From NCBI GenBank assembly GCA_963691815.1, contig OY829661.1:25435158-25499157 (forward strand): a stretch of 64,000 nt of DNA, written 5' to 3'. Under the pieces are notes generated by a model. It ran no database searches and had not been told where the DNA came from. It worked only from the letters and a program-made list of their open reading frames with translations. Source of the DNA: Echiichthys vipera. Taxonomy: Eukaryota > Chordata > Actinopteri > Perciformes > Trachinidae. Positions within the stretch are counted from its first letter, which is position 1, and every line of letters begins with the position of its first letter. Position numbers and translations under genes: made by a program. Positions 11,402 through 22,200 of this stretch are shown here, in pieces.

Positions 11402-12844
11402 ATTACAACTTCTGAATTAATTTGTGTTTTAAGTGAAAAGGTTCAACATTACATATCTGGGGAGAAGGAGAATTGAGTTTGGCCCGCAACATTGTCCCAG
11501 TTTTTAAATGTGGCCCACTGTGAATTGGAGTTTGACACCGCTGCTCTACAGAGATGATAATTTAAAAAAAAAAAAAAAGGAAGATGCACAATGTAAGTCT
11601 GAAGTAAATCTCTACAAATAACGTTTGTTAAATACTCTGGATCAAAATCATGTTTCCATGAAACCAAACAACACGTTCAGCACTCTGGTTGTTTAGTCTG
11701 AGGGACGCCGCTGGCATCCGTGCTTTATGTCTGACTTTAAGAGAGCGATCCAAAAGTGATGAGGTGTTCGCGCAATTTTAATATGCCGCCGTCATCCTCG
11801 ATGTCTGGCATTTGTACGCATTTCTGCTTTGTCAGTCTTGTTTGTGTTATTGAGGCCAAAAACAAGGCAAGGTGACGTCCCTCTCAACCGTTCTGTTGAC
11901 TCTCATGCACAACATTGTAAAAAATAACTAGGGGTTGTTGTATCTTGTACGTAGTTTTGTAGAACTGTTATGTAACAAAATTATTAATACAGACAAACAC
12001 TAAGTACTTTCACTTCTACACAGTTAGCCCCTCCATAGCACTGCCCTATTGTAATTTTGTCACCAGTAGGGAAGGGGCGGTGGTGTCATATCATCGACCA
12101 ATCCTGAGTCGATTCACAGCTGTCAATAAAGACCTTTCACACTGTTTTTATCACTTAACTCATTAAATCCAAACTTATCCGGAAAATTAACATCTTTCAA
12201 GTGATCAACACTACCTAAAACGATGGAAACCATCTTTGGGAAGAAAATATTTGATTTGTAACTCATGTCCCATTCACTAACATGGAGTGGGTGGGATTTA
12301 TGACCTACACCGAAGACAGCCACCAGGAGGTGATCAAGATGTTTTGGAAAGCTGTCAAGCCAACCGTATTTACATACAGTCTATGGTGTGGACCAGGTGC
12401 TCCATGAAGTACAGTAGGTCTAAGTGATTTATCAACAATGAGCTTTGCAGTTATGCACATAAGAACTGGCTAGAGCCAAAAAAAACACAGTCAACATCCT
12501 CCAACACAGAGGACAACACTGGAACATCTCTGTGGAGATTCGGTTAGCAACAGAGGGGCTGAAACAGACAGATGTGTGCAGAAGCCTGTCATCTCTTCCA
12601 CTCAGCAGTAGTCCATTTCAGTGTTGGAAAAAGGATGCAAATGTTTATCCCATTCCTGCTCGACTGTGAAAGCTTACAAAACATTTTCACTTCAGCACAA
12701 CAAGTCCTTTAAATTCTCTGCTTGTCTATGTCCTGCAGAACAACACACACCATCAGCCTTTTCTTACAAATCACACTTTTGAAATGAAAAACTAAACCTA
12801 CCCATAATGCTAAAGCTGTTGTACTCAATTACAGTACTTAAGTA
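11402..12844. other. Non-coding DNA, no gene seen
   Basis: No supported gene or named repeat. A poly-A run at 11564-11577 may mark an old retroposed end. Confidence 0.4.
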
Positions 12845-13190
12845 GATACAAAACGACCAAAAATAACCAGACAAAAAAATTATACTACTATATTAAACAA
12901 TAGCTATGCAAAAAAACCACACTGAGATGACAAAACACTGAAAATAGACACAAAACAACTACGTAGACAAAAAAGATGACAACAAAGAAACACAAAATGA
13001 TTCAAAAAAGATGTAAAAGATGCAAAAAACAGATGAAAAACAACCACAAAAGATGCAAAATTACTAAAAATAGATGAAAAACTCCCACTAAAAGATACTA
13101 AATGACAAGAAAACCTCCCACTAAAAGATGTAAAATGTCTAAAAATCGATGCAAAACAACCACAAAAAGAATATGGTGGTTTCAGAAAAC
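12845..13190. repeat. A-rich minisatellite, array 1
   Basis: Imperfect tandem units of roughly 35-45 bp are built from CAAAACAACCAC, AAAGATGCAAAATGACTAA and AAAATAGATG. Related arrays lie at 15600, 60720 and 62740. On the minus strand the array gives a 108-residue Phe/Ser/Cys-rich frame that is a repeat artefact. Confidence 0.7.
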
Positions 13191-13299
13191 GTCCATGTGG
13201 ACACATATCCCTTTTCAAAGTTGTAAACACTGTAAACGTGTCCTAGTTTGATCCCTGTTGCAGTGAATGTCAATAACATCAGCTGACAGGAAGTTAACG

Positions 13300-13860
13300 A
13301 GCACCCAGGCTGTTGCCTAGCAACGGGATAACGTTAAAATGTCTATACTAGTTACAAGCTAGCACACACCGCATATAAATGTTATTTTAGCATACAAACA
13401 CGGCCAAAAAGCCGCCAAATATATTTTCCCAATACCCTTGAAAATACTTAGCTTGGTGAAGTGAAGCAGTTGTCTCCATCTCCGCGGAGAATGAACCCCC
13501 CCGAGCCGCAACAGGTGCAGGTAAACTCCGGTGTCCTCTGTCGTTCACGGCCGCAGCTAACTTATGCTAACTTAAGCTAATTTAGGCTAACGATGCAAAC
13601 GGCCGACCAACTGACAACAGGCACTTCGGGCCACAAACGCGGTTATTCCGTGCTCGACACTGTCCTTCCGGGGGTGAAGAACCGTCGGTGGCTATTTGAG
13701 CTTTCTTATTAAATAATATATTATTAATTATATATAAAAGAACTTGTGTCAGGTGAGTGAAACGTCCAGAAACGGGCGAGGCTCGAGGCTGAGAGAAACC
13801 GCGCCATTTTGAAGGCGACGTCCGATTTACGTGCACCGGAGGCGTCTGAAAGCACGACTT
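13300..13860. promoter_or_regulatory. CpG-rich promoter-like island without an assigned gene
   Basis: The stretch is rich in CpG between AT-rich flanks. It contains an X-box (13312-13324). At 13491 on the plus strand an ATG is followed by nine codons and a GTAAAC donor-like site (CAGGTGCAG|GTAAAC), as in a short first exon. On the minus strand a YY1-like AAAATGGCGCG at about 13801-13811 includes an ATG in a Ser/Ala/Arg-rich frame. Either strand or both could be transcribed. No downstream exons could be linked. Confidence 0.4.
13312..13324. promoter_or_regulatory. Perfect RFX X-box motif
   Basis: GTTGCCTAGCAAC fits the X-box consensus GTNRCC(0-3N)RGYAAC with a one-base spacer. X-boxes bind RFX factors and are typical of promoters of ciliary genes (also MHC class II), usually within about 200 bp of the start. 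The candidate plus-strand ATG at 13491 is about 170 bp away. Confidence 0.5.
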
Positions 13861-13972
13861 TATTATATATTTTAATTAATTTTATGATTAAATTTACTAA
13901 AGTATTTACTGTAATTTAATTAAAGAATATAACATTTAATTTTTATTTAATTTTTTATTTATTTTACTCCAC

Positions 13973-14640
13973 CCAGTTTCCTAAAGTAAATGTACTATTA
14001 GTATTTGAGTGTTAATGATTTTGCATTATTATTATTATTATATATTTTTTATTTTGTCTAGACACATCCACTGGTGGAAGAAGAATCAGTTAATTTAATT
14101 TCAAACTCCTACTTAAATAAAAATAAATATGTATCATCAGCAAACTGCAACTGAAGTAAATGTACTATTATCATTTGAGTATCAATCATTTTGCATTATT
14201 ATTATTATTATTATGTGTAATTATTAACATATATATAGTTTTTTTCTTGACATATCCACTGGTTGAAGAAATAATCATTTAATTTACTTTAAAACTACTT
14301 AAATAAGAGTAAATATGGATCTTCAGCAAACTGTACAATAAGGTTTCTTAAGTAAATGTACTATTATTGTTTGAGTATCAATAATTTTGCATTATTATTA
14401 TTATTATTATGTGTAATACATACAGTGGAAACACACATATATATATATATGTGTGTGTGTGTGTATATATATATATTTATAAACATATATATATAGTTTT
14501 TGTCTTGACATATCCACTGGTGGAAGAAATAATCATTTAATTTACTTTCAAACTCCTACTTAAATAAAAGTACATATGTATCTTCAGCTAAATGTACTGT
14601 AGGTAACAGTTTATCAAGTAAATGTACTATTATTTATTTA
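13973..14640. repeat. Degenerate tandem repeat with AT/GT microsatellite
   Basis: The motif GTAAATGTACTATTA recurs at about 13985, 14157, 14352 and 14619. Each time it is followed by TTTGAGTATCAAT-like and GCATTATTATTATTATTA-like sequence and by GACATATCCACTGGTGGAAG. The period is about 170-270 bp and irregular. An alternating purine-pyrimidine (AT)n(GT)n(AT)n tract lies at 14436-14476. Confidence 0.65.
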
Positions 14641-14644
14641 TTTA

Positions 14645-15598
14645 CATTATTTTCTACGGTGGATAAACATATAAATATGTATGTTTTCTCTTTTTTGTGG
14701 TGTATATACACATATGCAGCAAATTCTGGCAATGTGTTTAATGGATAAATGGATGGATTAATACTGCATATAATAATTATAACTCGTTTTATTAAAGATA
14801 GTGTAACTTGTTGCTGCTCATGGGGGAATTGTGTAAGTCATAAATAAGTCAAACAGTGTGGTCTTTACCTACTCTATATTTAAAGTGCCTTAAGATAACT
14901 TTTGTTATGATTTAGCACTGTAAATAAAATTAAAATGAATTAAATATAGGATGTGATTAATATTATCCTTGTCCTCATTTGACCACATCCTGTCAGGGAA
15001 CCACTGTTTTGGCATCCAATTATATAAGAGAGCACCAGAATTACCCTCTTTAAATCAGAAGTTCTGTGTATTATACAGCATTTCCCGTCTTTGTGCATTA
15101 AAGAAGTTAAAGGAAACAAATTCAACTTTATTTTTAAAGTAAGCATCCAGTCAGACGGCCGTGTGTGCACAATGCACGGCGTTGTTTTGAGGCTCAAACG
15201 GCCACTTTATCCTTTTTTTATGAAGAAATTCACTTCCAGTCATCCAAGGTCTTTATTTGATTTGTCTGAAAGATGCAGATTACTCTAAATTACACCGACT
15301 AAAAGCACAATGCTCCCTGTATTCCTGTTTTTCTATAACTGCATTCAGAGCGAGGCCACTCTTAAAGGGATCTCCAGCGCCCTCTAGTGCGCACAAGAGG
15401 GAAGTCACTTTACTCGTGTTTCATCAAAGGTTCAATGATCCAACAGTCACTAAATGGTTCACACAGATTTGGGAAACTGTAAAAAATGAGCATACACTTC
15501 TGTTACTTTTACTCTGATACTTTAAGTACAGTTAACTGATAACACTCTTGTATTTACGCACTACGCAAATACAATTTTGAGGTACTTTACTTGAGAAT
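14645..15598. other. Non-coding DNA, no gene seen
   Basis: The largest frames are 86 residues or fewer and lack motifs. 14835-14905 (AACAGTGTGGTCTTTACCTA...) is similar to 37028-37078, so it is part of an interspersed repeat. Confidence 0.4.
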
Positions 15599-15599
15599 T

Positions 15600-16195
15600 T
15601 CCATTTCCAAAACATGCAAAATGTCTAAAAATAAATGTAAAACTCCCACTAAAAGATGCAAAATGTCTAAAAATAGATGTAAAACTGCCACTAAAAGACG
15701 CAAAATGAATAAAAAAGATGCAAAACAACCACAATAAGGTGTAAAATTACTAAAAATAGATATAAAACCACCACAAAAGGTGTAAAATGACTAAAAATAG
15801 ATGAAAAACTCCCACAAAAAGATGCAAAATGTCTAGAAATAGACACAAAACTCCCACTAAAAGATGCAAAATGACTAAAAAAGATGCAAAACAACCACAA
15901 TAAGGTGTAAAATGACTAAAAATAGATGCAAAAATCCCACAAAAAGGTGTAAAATGATGAACAATAGATGCAAAACTCCCACAAAAAGGTGTAAGATGAC
16001 TAAATTAGATGCAAAACTCCCACAAAAAGATGTAAAATGATGAACAATAGATGCAAAACTCCCACAAAAAGATGCCAAATTTCTGAAATAGATGCAAAAC
16101 AACCACAAAAAGGTGTAAAAAGAATAAACATAGAGTAAAAACAACCACAAAAAGATGCAAAATGTCTAAAAATAGATGCAAAACATGAGGGAACT
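15600..16195. repeat. A-rich minisatellite, array 2
   Basis: About 15 imperfect units of 35-45 bp are built from CAAAACTCCCACAAAAAG, TGTAAAATGACTAA and AAATAGATG. It is the same motif family as 12845-13190. The minus-strand frames here (69, 91 residues) are repeat artefacts. Confidence 0.75.
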
Positions 16196-16517
16196 CATGA
16201 CATTCATGCCTTGATCCTGGGTAGAGCCATCACTGGACTGCAGTCTTTCACTGTGGTGTAAAATTAATAAAAATAGATGTACTTTACTTGAGAATTTCCA
16301 TTTTATGCAACTGTATACATCTAGTTTTACTACACTACATTTATTTAATACAAAATATATATGTTCCACTACGTTTGTTTGGATTGTTGCACCGACACGT
16401 TCACTCGAAGTAAAGAATCTTAAAGTACTTAAAGTTATCAACGAGCTGAAACCAGCAAACTTTATTACATACTGCATGTTCTTTTTAGCATAATACATCA
16501 ATATTATCAACATCAGA

Positions 16518-16529
16518 ATATATATATAC

Positions 16530-16569
<40 letters not shown>

Positions 16570-16606
16570 CTGTATATATATATATATATATACTGTATAT
16601 ATATAT
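16518..16606. repeat. TATA-type AT palindromic microsatellite
   Basis: (TA)n tracts are interrupted by regularly placed ACTGTA triplets. The sequence is self-complementary and could extrude hairpins. Confidence 0.8.
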
Positions 16607-16609
16607 GGC

Positions 16610-19224
16610 TCTGATTTAAAGGTACATAAATCACTCAGGGAAACACCGTCTTTTGGACAAATCAATGATACAAAGTGCACAAATCAAGTTGGTTCAAGTC
16701 GACTGCATCATCACGTCTACAGAACAGCTGTTTAGTTTTTAGAGAAAGTAATAAAATATTAAAGCGTACGTTAAAAAAACAAAAACAGATCCATTCATGG
16801 AACAATATCAACGATCTCCTGTGGTGTTTAGATGTTTAGAGAGCATTCAAATCAAACCGACTGAAATAGAAACATATTTGGCACCGCGTTTTTAGCATAG
16901 GACACGAAATTTAACTTGCAAAACACAACATTTGTGAGAATATGGAGGTAATATCTGAGTTTGGCACATTACAAGAACACTGAACAAGTTCATGTCCGTC
17001 TACTTATCGCACGCTCAGTCTTCACTGAAATGTTTTTTCTAGCGTTAACGACAGAAACCCGCTCGTGGCGTGAATCCCTCCGACCTCGAGAGAAGCTTCC
17101 CGTACGTATCCCTAGTGACGCTAAATGCCGAGGAAAGCGTAGTTTGATTTCTCCTTGAAAAGCTAGAAATCGGTCGCAGTTCTTCGGCGCCGCAATGAGC
17201 GATGTAAACGAATAAGTCGTGCGTGACCTCTGTGAACCCTCGAAGCCGAGGTATCGTCGAAAAAAACCCGACAGACGTGATCGTGTATTGCACTCTGGAA
17301 GGATTCGTAGGTCCTCACTGCACAAAGGGGGTCGTCCTGGCCTGTTCGAACCATCTTGACAAAGGAAAAGTCCGTATATAGATATAGAATTAATAAGGTA
17401 TTCAGTAATACTATGCTTTATTATAACACCTCGTGTATATTAACATTGATATATAGATTATCTCAACATTATGATATGAAAGATACATATTTATAAATTG
17501 CTATGAATATAGGCGGACGCTCCCGTTGAACAGGCGCGGCCGCCGGGTATAACATAATAACTATTCTACGATTATTTTCGTCCGAACGAATACAAATAAA
17601 ACGCGTCCACGCGCGGCTCACGGAGGAAGCCGACGCGAAACCCCATAGTGAATATGAATTGAAGCCTCCCATGCACAGAGAGGTCCCAATACAGGTCGAG
17701 ACTGGTTTTCAAACAGGCCAGCGTGAACCTTGAAAAACCTCAGCATGCATGCTAAGTCGGCAGAACAGCAATCTCTGGCGGACACGTGGAAAAGTGACGT
17801 GATTTACACCGACGTAATGTTCGTGGTGCCTTAGTGGGGAAATCGGTGAGAGCACATTTAAAAACACTAAAGAGTTATCTGAGGGCTGCGCTCGAACGCG
17901 TCGATCACGGCCCGCGACCTACAGCAAAGCATCACGATCTCTGGCTTCCACTTCCTCCACGCCGCAACACATTCACCTCATGTTTACTTGCACCGACATA
18001 TATATATTAGATTCACATCAGTATTCTATCTTAAGAGCAGCAGAAACACCTACGCACTGGATACGTGTATGGACAGAAAACAAGGAACGAACAATTCCTT
18101 CATTTCGTGGGATCTGTGTTAACCTCAGTCTGTGGTGGGGGCACGGTACTATGTGTTGAGATGTGAGCTAGTGAGCAGGAGGAAAAACTCCCGCTACGTA
18201 TGTTTGTCAAGAGTTTTATGCCTCAGGCTTGACCGGCAACAAGCTGCCCTGACTCCTTGGTAACTCCACTGTATCTTCCACAGATGTACCAAACCACCAA
18301 TCAGAACCACCGACCCTTAATAGGAACAAATACGCAACACTCACTTTACACGTTAAAATAGCCTGGTTCCAAAAAGACATGCAGGCAATGTCCACCATCA
18401 CGGATGGCTACTTCACTAACGAGTTCAACAACGAACGAGGAACCTTCCGTAGAGCTCAAGTCCCAATAAAGGAGCCGTTTTATACTTAAAGAAACGCCAG
18501 CGGCATTCGCTTTGTGCGCCCCGGGGAAAGAAAAAAAAAAGGCAAAAGAAATGCCTGTAATCTTATTCATAACATAACTCCACGTTTGTCTATGCAAATT
18601 CACTCGACACTGGAATTGAGAAGCTCACAATATCCACAATCTGCAAGAAAAAAAAAAGGCAAAAACTGCATCAAGCCATGCTCTAACTCTATTATAAGTC
18701 ATCAGAATGATCACATCAACTACCTGTAATCTACAACCCTCTTCTAACGCACTCTGCGTGTTCGGTAAGGTCTCCGCGAACGAAGGAGATTTAAAAAACA
18801 AAAAATCACTCCATCATAACTGTTCGCGTCTCTACTCAACGCTGCACTGACCACGCTGCACTTGCGCTCGCTTCCGTCTGCGTCCTACTGAAAACGTGTG
18901 TACAGCGGACACTGTATCCATCACGGGAGCGGTGTCGAAAGGGAAAAAAAATACGCTTGTTGCACCCGAAATGTACAGCGATGACGGTGGTTCTCGCACA
19001 GAGATCACCGGGGGGTATGACGATGCCAGCGCCGTCTGGACGGAGCAAACTGCAGCCGCGTGCATACAGTTGCGAGCATGTTTTGCCTCCCTAAAGCTGC
19101 AGGGGACAGGAAGATGCCTGAACGGAGCCCTAAAGGGACCACGATTGAGCCGAGAGGACGCCTTTTTTAAATGGTCAAAGAGCTGCCTTGGTTTGCCAAA
19201 CCGTATACCACCCCCCGGGGTCGC
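16610..19224 (-). other. traf2: Probable traf2 3' UTR and downstream flank
   Basis: This region follows the traf2 stop codon on the minus strand. It is largely free of the repeats that fill the rest of the window, which fits a transcribed 3' UTR. Candidate minus-strand AATAAA signals lie at 17417-17422 and 16461-16466. If the first is used the 3' UTR is about 1.8 kb. Frames of 60-115 residues here show no motifs and are taken as shadows. Confidence 0.45.
17417..17422 (-). terminator. traf2: Candidate poly(A) signal for traf2
   Basis: TTTATT on the plus strand gives AATAAA on the minus strand, about 1.8 kb after the traf2 stop codon. It was chosen because the sequence between is repeat-poor. 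A second signal at 16461-16466 is possible. Confidence 0.3.
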
Positions 19225-22200
19225 CTAGAGGCCGGTGAGGTCCACGATCGCCTTGATGAAGATGGTGTCGTCGCGGATGTACGAGTTCTTGGCGTCAAGC
19301 TTGGAGAGCGGGCAGAAGAGCGGGCAGCCGCTGGCGATGTTCATCTCGCTCACCGGTCGCTGGAAGGAAGAGGAAGTGACATCGGGTCGAAATGCGTCGA
19401 TGATGTGTTCCCTGTTGCTCTGGTCCAGCAGCATCAGAGTCACCTGGAGACGAGGCAAAGGAGAGAGATGGCTGAGCATCGGTCGTCTACTGTTGAAGAC
19501 TTGTTTACTAAGTGACGAGGACGCCGCGTTCTATGATTTACCCCACCGTCGCAACGAAATCATAAAATCCTGAAAAGCAAGAGAACAATCCTAGCAAGCA
19601 TTGATGTAGTGGATAAAAAAAAGCCAACATGTTTACACCCCTGTGGGCCTTAATATCAATCACTCAATCCTTTATTTGTTAGGGACAGTGCACATTAATG
19701 AACAACAATAACAACATATCACTGTAAAAGTGCCGGATTATAGCAAAGATGCTTATTTGCATCCATAGTCCCTGCTAAAAAAAATTGAAAAAATACAAAT
19801 ACTACTAAATAAATAAATAAAATACAAATAGAAGAGACACAAGAAGACACACCGCACAATACATGACACACTCAGGAGGACACCAGACCCACACAGGATA
19901 AAGCAATGAAATAAGACGTCATGTGCAATATGACACAGTCGAGTCAGTGGTCGCACTTTTGATTTGGTTTAAGCCACTTTTTGAGTTGACCTTTAAAAGA
20001 GGAATATGTGGGCATTCCCTTATAGTGGAGGGAAGACTATTCCAGATCCCCCCCTACAACAGACAACACGTTCTTCCCAGTGCGCCTGGGGGGGATCTCA
20101 CAGTCTCCTCTAACACAAGCCCTGGTGCTCAGACCCTCCAGAGTCCTGTCCTTTATGAGTTCAGTCAATGGTGGTGACTTTAAGTTTCACTTTGCCTTCC
20201 TCTGTATCCTGTTTTTTACCCGGTTGTCCAAGAGCACGCAACACATCTTAGATCTTCCATTGTATTTATTATAAACCTTGTGCGAAGTTTTTGATCCGTC
20301 AGTTATTTTCTTGATTAACTGATTAGTTCTTTGGTCTTATAAAATGTCAGAAAGTAGCGGGAGAAAAAGCAAAATTGAATGTCTTAAATTTAAAAAAAAG
20401 AAAAGAAAATATTCACATTTAAGAAGCTGAAATCAGAGAATTTTGCCCTTTTTTCTCGAAGCAATTCATCGATTATCAAAATAGTTGGTGCTTAATTTAA
20501 TAGTTGACAACTCTTCAGCTATTAACCAGCTAATCGTTGCAGCGATTTAAATCTAAACGGTTCATAGACGTAAGCTTGGACTATTGGTCGAAGAGAAGAC
20601 ACTTGACTAGGGATGGGCAAGATTACTCGAGTCCGCGAGCACTCGTTGCTGATGTCACTATTCGCGCTGTGTAGGCTTTAATAGAGTGAGGCCCCCTATA
20701 CGTGATACACGGGTAAAACACAGTTCCATGGTTGGATTATATTCGCCACACAGCGGTGAGGAGCTGCCATTTGCTTTTCCGACATGTTCCAAATCAGCCC
20801 TGAGTGTTGTCGTCCTCTGTCATGATACATTTTCTCCAGGAGGGTTTGGAAAAGAGAGCGAGTGTGAGGTGCTTCTGTCTGCAGGTGACTCATCAACAGG
20901 AACCTGTCTTACATTTATATCCCGGCGTTAAAGGCACCAAATGACTCGCTTTAAAGAGTTTTGTTAGTTTGTAATATTAAGAATATAAATATGTAATTTC
21001 CATGACGCTATTTAGTCAGAAAGTGACAGAATCATGACGTAGCTGTGAGCCGCACAAGTAAAACAAACATACTGAGAGTACTCGAGTACTCATTCGTCAG
21101 GTAATGGAAGTATTTGAATATTGAAATGACCTAAAACGCCCATCCCTACTTTTGACGCATCCCACAAGTATTTATGTGAGGGAATATTAAATATTAAATA
21201 CTTCTACCTTCTGGTTGAAAGGCCATTTGAGCAGAGCGTCACTCAATCCTCTCATCACCACAAAGAACAGGGACAAGTGGCTGCCACGCCCTGTCCCGTC
21301 TCCGTTCAGATAGATCCGCAGACACATCTTATAGCCGTACTTACTGGTGTAGAAGGCTGCAAGGAAGAAGAGGAGGGAGAGTCAGCTTTAGTCGCCTTCT
21401 GCAGATAAGGAGGCTTCTGTAGAAGTGGATTAAACAGGTTTACTAGGTTGCTATGGAACCAGGACCGGACCCACGACCCAAGTCTGGCTGGGTCCAGGAA
21501 TATGCAGTTTAAACGGGTCAGGTAAGGTCATATTGTGTGGCCTCATGTCTCAGAGTGTTTGCGTGTGCGTTCAATGTTTCATGTGAAGCACTTTGAATTG
21601 CCTTGTTGTTGAATTGTGCTATACAAATAAACGTGTCTTCCCTTGTAATCTGCACGTATAAATGGCGAGCATTACTGCACTTTTTGAACCTAACGTCGCA
21701 CTCACACCATGCACGGACATTTAACAACAACAGCAATGGCGGTGAAAGGTTCACGTTGGTGTGATGCGGAGGTGGAGTGTTTACTGCAGATTTGGTCGAT
21801 GAAAAGATTCAAAAACAGTCGACAAGACGTACAAAAACTCTGAGGTCTATGGAAAGATTTGGAAAGAAAGCCACACATCGCCATGACGTCATCAATGCGT
21901 GTGACGTGTTAACGCGTGATGACATATGGACGGCAAGAAGCATTCGCGCAAGGCCCAGGTAGTGTGAGTACAAACGGGCCTGGAGGGGGGGACAAGGACC
22001 CTAAAGCCCGGGGCACGGGACGGAAGGACAGTGTGAGTGCGCCCTGATTGATGGAGCATCACGTTCGGGTCGACCAGGTGTTGATCATTCCTTTTTCAAT
22101 ACTGTCGCTTTTTCAAAAATTAATATAAACACAGGTCGGATTCAGGTAAGATTCATACCGCTCTGTTTCGCGTTGGTTCTCAAACACTGGACCTATAGGG

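Noticed and set aside
12904..16150. Phe/Ser/Cys- and Leu/Val-rich minus-strand frames (69-108 residues), and similar ones at 61030-61401 and 62582-63991
   Set aside because: They come from A-rich minisatellites. The hydrophobic look follows from reading the repeat on the opposite strand.
17469..19573. Small frames of 63-114 residues downstream of and over the end of traf2
   Set aside because: Shadows in the probable 3' UTR and of the last MATH exon. None shows a conserved motif.
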